Source of the DNA: Leucaena leucocephala
Taxonomy: Eukaryota > Streptophyta > Magnoliopsida > Fabales > Fabaceae
DNA length: 64,000 nucleotides
Assembly: GCA_037074615.1 (NCBI GenBank)
Contig: CM073563.1
Location: 17,344,501 to 17,408,500, forward strand
Reading direction: 5' to 3'
Shown here: positions 11,198 to 23,725 of the stretch, piece after piece
How positions within the stretch are numbered: the stretch's first letter is position 1
Layout of the letters: each line of letters opens with the position of its first letter
Notes under the pieces: model-generated
Told to the model about the DNA's origin: nothing
The model's input: the letters and a program-made list of their open reading frames with translations, nothing else
Database searches by the model: none
Translations under genes and position numbers: made by a program

Positions 11198-13161
11198 TAT
11201 AAGGAATTGAAAGACACGCAGCGGAAATTAATTTAAAATTTTTTCCATTCCTTGCCAGGATCTACCGTATGTGTTTAAGTCAAGTGGGAAGAAGTATTAC
11301 CCTTAGTGTGCCTCAGCGACTTCCACAGCTTTCGGTCACGATGTTCACAGCTTCTTTCTGCGGCTCGTGCTCCCTTTCTGATCACAAGAAGTCGACGACT
11401 CAGGTCGACTTCCTCTACTGGTATCCACACGAACAGCGTTCCAACTACGAACGACGTGCTAGCGTCTCTTGTCCCTCCAGGGCTTTCTCAAGAGTTCGTC
11501 CTCTCCGTCTCTATTTTGGCAGTTTTTTATCTGCAAACCTTTTGCAGAGTCCCCTTCAGCCTTTCTATGTTCTATATGTTTCTCTGTGTAAAACGCAGCT
11601 CCTAAAATCAGATATATAGGATGCTATGCGTTTTTCTCTGTCAACCGAATTGGATTTTGGAGTTAATCTTATATTAATTCCAAAATTAATACAATATCAT
11701 TTATTGTATAATTTTATAAGAAACTAATTAAATAAATAATATCAAATCCGTCCCACAGATTTAATTACCCATTTATTTAATTTTAAATAAAGATGATACT
11801 GAACTATATTTGATTTATTCTCATAAATCAAATTTGAGATATCCTATCAATTTGAATTTCGAATTTCAAACGTGATAGAGATTTAATTTATCCTTATAAA
11901 TTAAATCTTATAAATATCTCTTATATGAGATATCCTATCAATTTGAATTTCAAATTTCAAACGTGATAGAGATTTAATTTATCCTTATAAATTAAATCTT
12001 ATAAATATCTCTTATATGATATATCCTATCAATTTGAATTTCGAACTTCAAACGTGATAGAGATTTAATTTATCCTTATAAATTAAATCTTATAAATATC
12101 TCTTATATGAGATATCCTATAAATTTGAATTTCGAATTTCAAACGTGATAGAGATTTAATTTATCCTTATAAATTAAATCTCATATATACATATAATGTA
12201 TATATATGAATTTATATATATATATACGAATATAAATATAAATAAATATATATACATCTATCCTGGATCATTCATTGAATCTGGACATGTCTTAGATTCA
12301 ATGAATCTGGACATCATAGTTCGTGTTGGGCTATTTTGTGTGTGACCCTATAGGCCCATATGAAGTTGGCAGTGGGCCATTTGCTATACTAGCCCACAAG
12401 TCGCAAGCGGTCTCTAGCAAGACATAACGACTACCCAAATCATATGAGGATCGATAAACGATGTAACCTTTTATACAACCATATCATGTCCCTTCTGTCA
12501 CGCGATATTTTGGTCATGGATGAGGCATGGATAATGTCATCCTCCTATTCCTGACCGTTACTTTCTCGATCCCTGAGTAGTCTGACTATAGAAATGGAAC
12601 TATCTTTCCATTACAGTATGGCCATACATTTCTCAGACTCACTTATCGAGGGGCCCAGTAATATCTCTCTACGAATGTGAGGGACAAATTCCATCTTGAC
12701 CATTCACATTCCTCCGTATGAAAAACCACTAAGGCCGAACATAGTCTTTATGATCACTCGATCAAAAGTGACTTTTGACTAGGTCAAAGCTGAGCATTTT
12801 GTCATGTAGGAATCCATGATGATCTCAGGTCAAAGGGCGTATTGACATGGTTTGTATATGAGAGAAGCTTATGACGTTACCCATGCAGTTCTCTCATAGC
12901 GGGTCGGTCCAGTACCTTGTACTCTTACATGTGCTTATGACTTTGATTTATATCTCTATACATCTTCAAAGTCATACTGGTCTTATTTCATCTGTGCTCC
13001 CGCATAGATGATCGACCAGGGACATTTAGGATAATATCATGAATTATCCAAGGATGGTCATCATAGTAAACATGCAAATAATATGATAACTCAATTAATA
13101 AATTCATAAATCAATAATGTTAATAAGACAATGATTGGCCCCTAGGGCACGATTTCCAATA
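11198..13161 (-). repeat. 3' LTR of copia element C (1964 bp)
   Basis: It runs TATAAGGAATTG to TTTCCAATA on the plus strand, so the expected TG..CA ends have become TA..TA. Four copies of the roughly 91-bp tandem unit start at 11836, 11927, 12018 and 12109. This makes it the longest LTR of the cluster. A TATA-like box lies at 12468-12475 (minus). Confidence 0.92.
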
Positions 13162-13175
13162 ACCTCCCACTTGTA

Positions 13176-16100
13176 CTAGGTACAATCATTAATTTGACTA
13201 ATTCCCATTGACCTGACATGACGCTCATGCTTTGCCTGTACAAGCGGCTTTGTTAGAGGATCAGCAACATTATCTTCTCCTGCTACTTTGCATATTTTTA
13301 TATCACCTCTATCATTGATTTCTCTGATGAGATGAAGTCGCCTGAGTATATGCTTGGTCCTTTGATGTGACCTAGGCTCTTTGGCCTGTGCAATAGCACC
13401 GCTATTGTCACAGAGCAAAGTTATTGGATCTGAGATGGTAGGTATCACCCCTAGTTCTGTGATGAACTTCCTGATCCAAACGGCTTCCTTAGTTGCATCA
13501 GATGCTGCTATATACTCAGCTTCTGTCACAGAATCTGCTACAGTGCCCTGCTTAGAGCTCTTCCAGCTTACTACTCCATTATTGAGGAGGAATATATATC
13601 CAGACTGCGATTTTTGGTCATCCTGGTCAGTTTGGAAACTGGCATCTGTGTAACCAGTTACACAGAGTTCGTCATCCAATCCACCATAGACCAAGAATAA
13701 GTCCTTAGTCCTTCTTAAGTACTTAAGGATATTCTTGACAGCAGTCCAATGGCCCTCACCAGGGTCCTGTTGATATCTGCTAGTCATACTCAAGGCAAAC
13801 GAGACATCCGGACGAGTACATAACATGGCGTACATGATAGATCCTATGGACGAGGCATATGGAACTTTACTCATACAACCTCGCTGATCAGATGTACTAG
13901 GACATAAATCTTTGCTGAGGTGAATACCATGAGACATGGGTATGAAACCCCTCTTTGATTCGTGCATACTGAACCTATGCAATATTTTATCTATGTATAT
14001 ACTCTGACTGAGTCCTAGAAGTCTTTTAGATCTATCTCTATAGATCCTGATTCCTAGGATGTAGGTGGCTTCACCCAAGTCTTTCATCGAGAAAGACTTT
14101 CCTAACCAAGACTTGACAATCTGCAAGATAGGAATGTCATTCCCAATAAGTAGGATGTCATCGACATAGAGTACTAAAAATACAACTGTGCTCCCACTAA
14201 CCTTCTTGTACACACAAGGTTCATCAATGTTTTGAAGAAATCCAAACTCTTTGACTACTTCATCAAAACATTGATTCCAACTCTGAGAGGCTTGCTTCAG
14301 TCCATAAATAGACCTTTGAAGCTTGCACACTTTGCCAGAGTCCTCAGAACGCACAAACCCTTCAGGTTGTGTCATGTACACATCCTCAAGGAGCTTTCCA
14401 TTAAGGAAGGCTGTCTTGACGTCCATCTGCCATATTTCATAGTCATAATATGCTGCTATGGCAAAGAGGATTCTGATTGATTTGGCCATGGCAACTGGGG
14501 AAAAGGTCTCATCATAGTCGACACCATGAGTTTGAGTAAATCTTTTTGCAACCAGTCATGCCTTGAAGACATTTACATTGCCATCCATGTCAGTTTTCTC
14601 CTTAAAAACCCACTTACACCTGACGGTTTTTACACCTTCAGGCGGGTCGACTAAGGTCTAAACCTTATTGTCGTACATGGATTGCATTTCAGACTTTATG
14701 GCATTAAGCCACTTTTCAGAGTTTAGTCCCACTATAGCTTCTCGATAGGTAGTCGGCTCATTATACTCAATGAGCAACACATCACGACTGTCAGAAATTA
14801 GAAATCCATATCTCTGAGGCTGAAGTCGTGTCCTATTAGACTTCCGTGGACCTTGCGTGACTTAAAGAGTCTCAACAACTTGTTGTGAGTCTTCTGTATT
14901 TTCCATCTGCAGTTCTGTGGTGTCTTGTGGCTCTCGAACTTCTTCGAGGTGTACCTTACTCCCACTGGTTCTTTTAGAGATAAATTCTCGTTCGAGAAAG
15001 ATACCATTTCTGACAACAAACACTTTGTTATCAGCAGGGTTGTAGACATAATATCCCTTGGTTTCCTTAGGATATCCCACAAAGAGGCATTTTGAGGATT
15101 TGGGCGCTAATTTGTCTGAGGCTTGTTGGTTAACATAGACCTCGCATCCCCAAATCTTGAGGAAAGACAAACTAGGCATCCTTGCAGTCCATATCTCATA
15201 CGGAGTCTTTTCGATTGCCTTAGATGGAACACGATTGAGTGTGAACGTAGCTGTCTCTAGGGCATGGCCCCAAAAGGAGGGCGGAAGATCTGTTCGACTC
15301 ATCATGGATCGAACCATATCTAATAGTGTTCGATTCCTCCGTTCAGAAATGCCATTCCATTGTGGTGTCCCTGGAGGAGTCAATTGTCAGACTATCCCAC
15401 AACTCCTAAGATGATCTATGAGCTCTTGGCTCAAATATTAACCACCCCGATCAGATCGAAGGGCTTTAATTGTTTTGCCAAGCTGGTTTTGTACTTCATT
15501 TTGAAATATCTTGAACTTTTCAAAAGATTCAGATTTATGTTTCATCATATAGATGTACCCATATCTGCTGAAATCATCTATGAATGTTATGAAGTACGAA
15601 TAACCTCCTCTGGCATTTGTGTTCATCGATCCACACATATCTGTATGTATGAGGCCCAATAAATCAGTGGCCCTCTCACTGTCCCCAGTGAAGGGTGACT
15701 TTGTCATCTTTCCTAACAAGCAAGACTCGCAAGTGTCATATGATTCAAAATCAAATGAGTTTAGAAATCCATCTTGATGGAGTTTGGAAATGCGTTTCTC
15801 ATTTATGTGGCCTAGACGACAGTGCCAGAGGTATGTCGGATTCAAATCGTTCGGTTTGACCCTTTTGGCGGTTATGTTATAGATATTTTCATGATTGGGT
15901 TGTTCCAAATTTAATATGTAATGATCAACATGCAAATCACCATGAGCATAGAAAACATCATTACGATAAATAGAACATCTATTATTCCCAGCAATGGAAG
16001 TGAAACCTTCCTTATCCAAATAAGAAAGTGAAACAATGTTACTACTTAAAGCAGGAACATAATAGTAATTGTTCAAAACTAACAAAAGCCCAGTGGGCAG

Positions 16101-17159
16101 AACTAATTCATAAGTGCCTACAGCTAACGCAGCAACCCTTGCTCTGTTTCCAACTCGTAGGTCAACCTCGCCCTTTTTCAGCTTCCTACTGTCCTTTAGT
16201 CCCTGCACATTTGTACAAATGTGAGAACCACATGCAGTATCTAATACCCATGAAGTGGAAGTAGAAAGATGAATGTCTATAACATAAATACCTGAAGCGA
16301 TAGCCCTGCTATCCTTCTTGTTCTTTTTCAGATCTTCGAGGTAGAGTTTGTAATTCCTCTTCCAATGACCAGGTTCATTGCAGAAGAAGTAGACTCCTTC
16401 CTTAGGAGGCTTTGCCTTCTTTGGTGCAGGCTTAGTTTCGGGCTTGCCTGACTCTTTGGTCTTACCTGATGAGCCATGACCCTTCCCCTTGCCTTTGCCT
16501 TTCTTTTTCATACCCTTTCCTTTCTGAACCATCAAAACAGCACTGGGCTTCTTCTTAAGACTCGGCTCAGCAGTTTTAAGCATCCCATGCAGTTTAGAAA
16601 TAGATTTCTCCATGTTATTCATGTTGTAGTTCATGACAAACTGGTCATAACTTTCTGGGAGTGAGTTCAAGATCAAATCCGTAGCTAACTCCTGGCTCAT
16701 GGGAAATCCAAGCCTTTCAAGGTGATCAATGTACCCTTTCATCTTTAAGACATGAGTACTGACTGATGCACCTTCAGCCATCTTGTAGGAATGTAAGGCC
16801 TTAGTGGTCTCATACCTCTCTTGCCTTGCCTGTTGCTGGAACATTTCCTTAAGATGCACAATCATCTCATAAGCCTCCATGTGTTCCAGATCTCTTTGGA
16901 GCTCCAAAACCATGGTGGCTAGCATCAAGCATCCCACATCGATAGAGTCTTCCTTATGCTTCGTGTAAGCATCTCTCTGAGCTCTAGTAGCATTGGCCGC
17001 TGGCTCCTCAGGAATGGGTTGATCTAGGACATGCGCGTTTCTTTCCTGCTTGAGAACAATTCTCAAGTTCCTAAACCAGTCAAGAAAGTTTGTCCCATTA
17101 AGTTTGTCCTTCTCAAGGACAGATCGCAGCGATAATGTAGCAGTATTACTAGTCGTCAT
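13176..17159 (-). pseudogene. gag-pol polyprotein of copia element C, about five in-frame stops
   Basis: The start at 17159 (MTTSNTATLSLRSVLEKDK) matches element A's gag. The first 570 or so residues are open: gag, a zinc knuckle in which two cysteines have become tyrosine (YFFCNEPGHWKRNY), protease (WVLDTACGSH), pre-integrase (LWHCRLGHINEKR) and integrase up to SDRGG. Stops then lie near 15438, 15384, 14862, 14660 and 14560. After these a 437-codon open stretch (14489-13176) holds RT (YGLKQAS, LYVDDILL) and RNase H to the natural end. No frameshift is seen. The altered zinc knuckle would by itself impair RNA packaging. Confidence 0.95.
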
Positions 17160-18373
17160 GATTCTACAATTAAAAATATGCAATTCAATTAGCAATCTTC
17201 CACTAAATAAATAACCCTCAATGCATTAGTTAGTGGGCTAAGATCCATATTTGGCTTAAACTTAAGTCCGCTTTGGCAGGACGCTTAAATTAAGTTATTT
17301 AGGTAGGTAACACCTTTACAAATTATATCAAATGTAACTCTTAGATATTTATAGGATTCTATCATCATATGATCTGGCATGTTTTTAATCCCATCTAATG
17401 CCATGAGACCTAAAACCGTTTTGTTAATCTCAATTAAGTCAAACAATAATAAACATGTGAGAGTAGCACCATTACTCTTGCTTATCTCCCCAAGATAACT
17501 CAAAAGCACCCACTTTGGTGGAGTCGACAATTGAGCGATCAAGGTTTTGATAAGTATTCATAAATTGACGGCATCATGACTTAAGATTTCATTTAGAGGG
17601 CCTAATTTAGCTATCTGGTTTATAAGAATGCATGTTTCTCAGTTTGTATCTCATACAAGTATATGCATGTTTATGAAATAATCATAATACGCATAATCTA
17701 AACGTGATACCATATGGCTCACCTATCCTAAGTCCCCTCAAGCCAATGAGAGGAGCTCTCTAGTAAGAAAAGGGAAATTACATATAGAAACCTCTTTTAA
17801 CATTCGAGGGGAGTGAGATGAGAAGAGAAGGTACATTAAGAGTATATAGAGGAAGGCACGACATGCAGGCTGTATTTAAAAATTACAACACTTGCAATCT
17901 AGAGCCATATTGATCACCATACCCAAACATTCAAGAATCAATATTCAGATTTAATTCAAGGGTAATTAATGTTTCATATCTAAAACATTCACCAAATAAC
18001 ATATGTTACGGTTATGTTGCCCTACGAACAGGTAGCCACAGTGGTCCCGCTAGCCGGTTAGTGGGCGGCGGTCCTGCTAGTCGGTTAGTAGGCGGGGTCT
18101 GGGGCAGTGCCCCGAGAAAAAAAAATTTATTTCATAAATAATCACGAATCTGCATTCGATTTTCTTAGACCCCATCTTTGTCAATTGATCAAATCAAAGC
18201 GCTTCACCACCGATTTCAATTCCCTTTTAGATTCCTTTTATGTCATACATAACATGGATTCCTTATATGTCATACATAAAACGCATATTATATGATCGGA
18301 TATGACTAACACATATCATATCAATCAACAATCAATCTTAACTTAAACAAAAACGGCATGCCTCTGATACCAC
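17160..18373 (-). other. 5' leader of element C with PBS and GC-rich structured segment
   Basis: This non-coding leader is about 1.2 kb. The PBS is at 18362-18372; its complement reads TGGTATCAGAG, matching the 3' end of initiator methionine tRNA, one base from the LTR. Near 18043-18113 lies an unusual GC-rich patch: a 27-bp unit repeated twice (18043 and 18070), followed by the palindrome GGGGCAGTGCCCC (18101-18113). An 85-codon frame at 17285-17542 is open but unrecognised. Element A has lost the PBS end of this leader. Confidence 0.8.
18362..18372 (-). other. Primer-binding site (initiator Met tRNA) of element C
   Basis: CTCTGATACCA on the plus strand is the complement of TGGTATCAGAG, the standard plant copia PBS. 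It sits one base inside the 5' LTR end at 18374. Confidence 0.9.
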
Positions 18374-18450
18374 TATAAGGAATTGGAAGACACGCAGCGG
18401 AAATTAATTTAAAAATTTTTCCATTCCTTGCCCGGATCTACCGTATATGT
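18374..18450 (-). repeat. 5' LTR stub of element C (77 bp)
   Basis: TATAAGGAATTGGAAGAC.. through ..CCGTATATGT matches the inner end of every LTR in the cluster, then the similarity stops. The remaining 1.9 kb of this LTR is absent from the window. Confidence 0.88.
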
Positions 18451-20496
18451 CTACATAAAGTGCATGGCCATGGAAACATGTTATTGACAATACATTCAAC
18501 ATCATTTATCATGTCATAACATCATTCAAATAACATATACATGTCAACACATAAGCATACCACATTAAGCACATAAAGAGGTAAGTTCACTACCTTGCAC
18601 TTAAGCTTTTCTCTTGACCTAGCTTTCCAACCATGAAGCCTTTATGTCCATCACTTCCCAACATCTTCTTGGATGTTTCATGGTCCTGAACACATTCATA
18701 TTCATCACATAACTCATTAGGACTTATGAACTTCAACCATGTTCAAGACTAACTTTGTTATACTCTTTATTGTCATAATTTTTTCTAATTTTCACTAATC
18801 CACTTGGCTCTTGAATCAATTGATGTCTTGACTTTACCCTATACAATTTCATCTTTTGAATCCATTTATGAGCTTAGAATAACAAAATTCCAGCTCCTTC
18901 ATGGCCTGCTGTACAGAACTGAACAAAGCATACAATTCTTTCAAAAATTCTCATTTTGATTCTAATTCTTCCCATACTTGTTTCTCCACTTTACCCCACA
19001 CAACTTTTCATTTTAAAACCATTGGAACCATCAAAATTATGAAATTCCAATCACTGTTCATGCAAGTGAACAGTAATCATAAGGAATCTCAAAGACTACA
19101 ACCTTGATATTTTAATGTTTCCAAGGTTCAAAACCTTTCCACTCCTACACAAAATCATCATACAAACTCAATGGAAGCATTAAATCATTGAAATTGAATT
19201 TCCTTCCCTCATGAACAGTTCATACCAAATAGGGCAAAGTCAAGAATATCAATTTGATTCAACAACCAACCACTTAACTAGTTTGTTTAAGCTTCAATCA
19301 TATAGTTCTAACTTTAATTTCTTCTTTCCCCTTTCCTTTAAGGTCTTTGGGCAGCACCACCCGTTAGAGAAAACTCAACTTTTCTCCCATCAAAACCCTA
19401 AGTTCAAGCTCCCAAATCAAAGGAAAATAAGTTAGGAGAGATTGCTTACCTTTAATCTCTAGCTTGCTTAAACTTTGGAACCTTAAATCTTCTTTGTCTT
19501 GGCTTGAGTTTTTATTTTGCAAGAGTTTCCCCAAGGGTCCATGAGCTTACGGTTTGGCTGCAGAATGGAGGGGTATTTATAGCCAAAATCCAAGAAATAT
19601 CAATAGCCAAGATTGATTTGGTTACTATTTGATCTAAAGGCTCACATTTAATCTTGGATTTTACTTTTTCATAAAAGAATAATTATGACATCATATGGGA
19701 CAGCTCAAGGGACACCTCAAAGGGTTATGTGGTGTGCTCACCATGCCAGGAAACTTCTAGAAAAATTCTAGTTCAATCCGGTACCAATCGGAGCAGTTTC
19801 ACAACAACCGGACTGTTTTCTGTTCCGAATTTTTCTATAATATACCAGGATATGTATTCTGTCTGAAAATCAATGTCTAGGCTTCTCATACCCTTGACAT
19901 GGTTATACTGATATACTGAGTATTTATCTGCCATTCATTCCTTGGGAAATGACCAAAATACCCTTTGTGTCCTTTCTTACACTATATTGACCCTAAGGGC
20001 ATAATCGTCATTTTACCCCTCTTTATAATGCCTCAGGGTGTATCTGGGCTCAAATAATCATATTTATACCATGTGACACGTTTTTACCCTATCCCAGGTG
20101 ATCAAAATGCCCTTTATCCATCACTGGTACAATTTGGGGCATTTTCATAATTTCGCACTTTTTCTGGACACTAGCCCCTTCTACTGATAGACTGTTACCC
20201 TGGGTTTTGGGCTTTTCTTGGCATCATCATAGAACTATATGTGAGGTCATATAGTCTCATTTAGATGGTAGACATGAATAAATTATTTTTTAATTAATTG
20301 AATTGATAATTGAGAGTAATAGTATGATTATGTTATAAAAAATAGAGTAATAGTAATGATTCTTCAAAGGCCAATATTGTACTGATAATTTTGAAACCAT
20401 AAGCAACAGTGGTGCACGAGAATATGTGTTGTCTCCAACATCATCATGAAGGTTCTCATCTCATTTGATCTTTGTGCTCAAATTAAAAGTATAAAC
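18451..20496. other. Unassigned sequence, possible LTR-like promoter on minus strand
   Basis: No convincing coding frame is present. Read on the minus strand, GGCTATAAATACCCCTCC (around 19570-19585) looks like a strong TATA box, and downstream come AAAGGTAAGCAA (near 19445) and a second donor-like AAGGTAGTG (near 18590). This layout is common in long Ty3/gypsy LTRs with spliced leaders. I found no matching second LTR, PBS or TG..CA ends, so the class is uncertain. The short ORFs here have no recognisable domain. Confidence 0.3.
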
Positions 20497-22179
20497 TGTA
20501 AGGAATTGGAAGACACGCAGTAGAAATTAACTTAAAATTTTTTCTATTCCCTGCTAGAATCTACCGTATGTGTTTAAGTTAAGTGGAAAGAAATATTACC
20601 CTCAGTATTCAGTCGCGACTTTCTCAGCTTCTGGTTGCGACGTCCACAGCTTCTCTCCGCGGCTTGTGATCTCTTTTCGATCACAAGAAGTCGACGACTC
20701 AGGTCGACTTTCTCTACTGGTATCCACACGAACAGCGTTCCAACTACGAACGACGTGCTAGCGCCTCCTGTCCCTCCAGGGCTTACTCAAGAATTCATCC
20801 TCTCCATCTCTATTTCGGCAATTTCTTATCTGCAAACCTTTTACGGATTCCCGTTCACCCTTTTTTTTCTGTCCTAACCATAGCTCCTAAATATCAGATA
20901 TATCGGATACTATGAGTGTTACCACAGACTTGCATTAATTTTTGGAATTAATCTTATATTAATTCTAAAATTAATACAATATCATATATTGTATAATTTG
21001 ATAAGAAACTAATTAAATAAATAGTGTTTGTATTAAATCCGTCCCACAGATTTAATTCACCCATTTATTTAATTTAAAATAAAGATAAGACGAAATTACA
21101 TTTGATTTATTCTCATAAATCAAATTTGAGATATCATATCAATTTGAATTTCAAATTCAAACGTGATAGAGATTTAATTTATCCTTATAAATTAAATCTT
21201 GTAAATATCTCTTATATATAATATATATATACGAATTTATATATATACGAATATAAATATAAATAAATATATACATCCACCCTGGATCATTCATTGAATC
21301 TAGACATGTCTTAGATTCAATGAATTTGGACATCATAGCTCGTGTTGGGCTATTTTATATACGACCCTATAGGCCCATATGAAGTTGGCAATGGGCTATT
21401 TACTATACTGACTCACAAGTCGCAAGCGGTCTCTAGCAAGATATCACGACTACCCAAATCATATGAGGATCGATGAACGATGTAACATTTTATACAACCA
21501 TATCATGTCCCTTTTGTCACACGATATTTTGGTCATGGATGAGGCATGGAGAATGTCATCCTCCTATTCCTAACCGTTACTTTCTCGATTCCTGAGTAGT
21601 CTGACTATAGAAATGGAACTACTTTCCATTATAGTATGGCTATACATTTCTCAGACTCACTCATCGAGGGGCCCAGTAATATCTCTCTACTAATATGAGG
21701 GACAAATTCCATCTTGACCATTCACATTCCTCCGTACGGAAAACCACTAAGCCCCGAATATAGTCTTTATGATCACTCGGTCAAAAGTGACTTTTGACTA
21801 GGTCAAAGCTGAGCGTTTGTCATGTAGGAATCCATGATGATCTCAGGTCAAAGGGCATAGTGACATGGTTTGTATATGAGAAAAGCTTATGACTTAACCC
21901 ATGCAACTCTCTCATAGCGGGTCAGTCTAACACCTTGTACTCTTACATGTGCCTATGACTTTGATTTATATCTCTATACATCTTCAAAGTCATACTGGTC
22001 TTATTTCATCTCTGGTCCCGCATAGATGACTGACCAGGGACATTTAGGATAAGATCATGAGTTATCCAAGGATGGTCATCACAGTAAACATACAAATAAC
22101 ATGATAATACAATTAATAAATTCATAAATCAACAATATTCATAAAATAATGATTGGCCCCTAGGGCACAATTTCCAACA
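20497..22179 (-). mobile_element. Solo LTR of the same copia family (1683 bp) with TAAAC target duplication
   Basis: It begins TGTAAGGAATTGG and ends TTTCCAACA, and is flanked on both sides by the identical 5-bp TAAAC (20492-20496 and 22180-22184). The intact target duplication with no internal region shows a solo LTR left by LTR-LTR recombination. It carries only one copy of the 91-bp unit (about 21125-21215). The ORFs at 20570-20877 fall inside it and are not genes. Confidence 0.95.
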
Positions 22180-22184
22180 TAAAC

Positions 22185-22550
22185 AAGTCCCAAAATCTGA
22201 GAAAGCTTGCAACAATTGTAACTAAAACTTTAGTTAAGAAAAGGTATTATTGGCTAATTATTCACTAGATCTCTCAATTAAAAACTCTTCAATGGGATCT
22301 TGAATATTGGAAAATGATAAGTTTTCTTTTAAAGAAAAAGAGGGAGGCCAGCCAGCCAACCTGTGGGCTAGCTCACCACAACCCATGGGGTTGAGCAGAG
22401 TAGGCTTGTGCACCGCACATCATGGTGGGTTGGCATTGAGCCCACTATTGGGTTGCGCTCATGGTTGAGCCTATTTTATTAACTATGATTATGTATTTAT
22501 TTATTCCAACATTAAATATAATTCAAATATTTTGTTGAATACAGTACCTT
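22185..22550. other. Intergenic flank between solo LTR and MULE
   Basis: A GC-richer stretch (22340-22470) is followed by AT-rich sequence. No gene, repeat partner or motif was recognised. Confidence 0.4.
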
Positions 22551-23725
22551 TTGTTGGTCAGATATAAACACCTATGTTCTTTCTACATGCCACCAATGCC
22601 ATCAAGTAGATTATTTAAAAACCACGTCTATGAGTCTCTATTTCTTCCCTCAACAACTGCCCAAGTTAAGGGAAAGTATTGGTCATTAGGCTCACAACCC
22701 ATAGCTACTAGTAGTATTCCTCCATATGGCCCTTTAAGAAAACAACCGTCCAACCCAATAATAGGTTTACATCCAACTAAAAATCCTCGCTTCATATCAC
22801 CTATACACTCGTATATTGTCTTGAATACAGGAGGGCGGTCTAGGAAGGAAACGTTGATCAGTAACTAAAGCAATAGTTGTCTTCGGGTTACAGTTTCTTA
22901 CCTCCTTACAATAATCTCTTATGATATTGCTCCTTGTAATCACCATCAATAATTGCCTTTGCCTTTTCCCTTGCTATGTATGCCTTCCACACGGACACAT
23001 CAAGCATATAACAGTCCCTCAATGTTGCAATTATATCCGCCAACTTTAAGTTCTTATTTGTCTTCATAATGTTGACAATCTTCTCTTAAATTCACTTAGA
23101 TTTGGCATTCTTCCCCTTTATGGATACCCCACATGAATGTTTAGAGGGGAGTGTCTTCAATCGATATGTCAATTCATCCACTATTTTACTCACAAACATT
23201 AACCATTCACATTCTTTTTGCGTGCATTTCACTCGGCACCTCACCCTATCATTCTTTATGAACCTAACATCATATCCATTGAGCAAGGCATACTCTCTCT
23301 TACTGCATCCTTAAATTGAGCAATTGAAGTGAACTCCATCCCTACCCTTAAACTGAAAATCTTTACACATCTTAGAGGGATTATATTTTGGATAGTTCAC
23401 TTTTGTTACTCTCATCCTCATCATCACTCAAACCATCAACTTTAAGAAGCTCTTCATATTCATAATTAGATAACAAATCATATATCTCCTCCTCTCTCAC
23501 TTCTGCCAAGTTATTATGCTCTATATGAACACGATCGGGGTGCACTATCAACTGTGAACTACAAACGACCTCATCTAATACATCGCCCACTCCAACATCG
23601 ACATATTGACTGAAATAATCATTATCAATGTTTTCTTCATCACTGTCCTCAAAATCTGAGAAAGTCACCTCTGAACCATCATCAGTCTCCATTCCACTGT
23701 CAGTCCTCTCGACCTCAAGATCCAT
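22551..23725 (-). pseudogene. Mutator-like (MULE) transposase, N-terminal half, broken
   Basis: Translation could start at 23725 (MDLEVERTDSGMETDDGSE), giving a very acidic N-terminus as in MuDR-type proteins. After a stop comes the DNA-binding region (EFTSIAQFKDAVREYALLNGYDVRFIKN split over frames; VRCRVKCTQKECEWLMFVSK; KHSCG). Next is a linker (KLADIIATLRDCYML..AYIAREKAKAIIDG) and, in another frame, the start of the DDE transposase domain: FKTIYECIGDMKRGFL, KPIIGLDGCFLKGPYGG, YFPLTWAVVEG. The sequence is cut after that, so the later catalytic residues and the zinc finger are missing. At least two frame changes and several stops are present. The 5'-side sequence to about 24.1 kb may be its leader; I could not identify terminal repeats. 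Confidence 0.82.

Larger units (their letters stand above)
11198..18450 (-). mobile_element. Ty1/copia element C (Angela-like), most complete copy
   Basis: The minus-strand element contains, in its own 5' to 3' order, a 77-bp stub of the 5' LTR (18374-18450), PBS, leader, gag-pol (17159-13176), polypurine tract (13162-13170) and a complete 3' LTR (11198-13161). Both LTRs begin (plus strand) with TATAAGG rather than TGTAAGG, which confirms that they are a pair. The 5' LTR is cut off at 18450 and unrelated sequence follows. Five in-frame stops disable pol. Confidence 0.92.
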
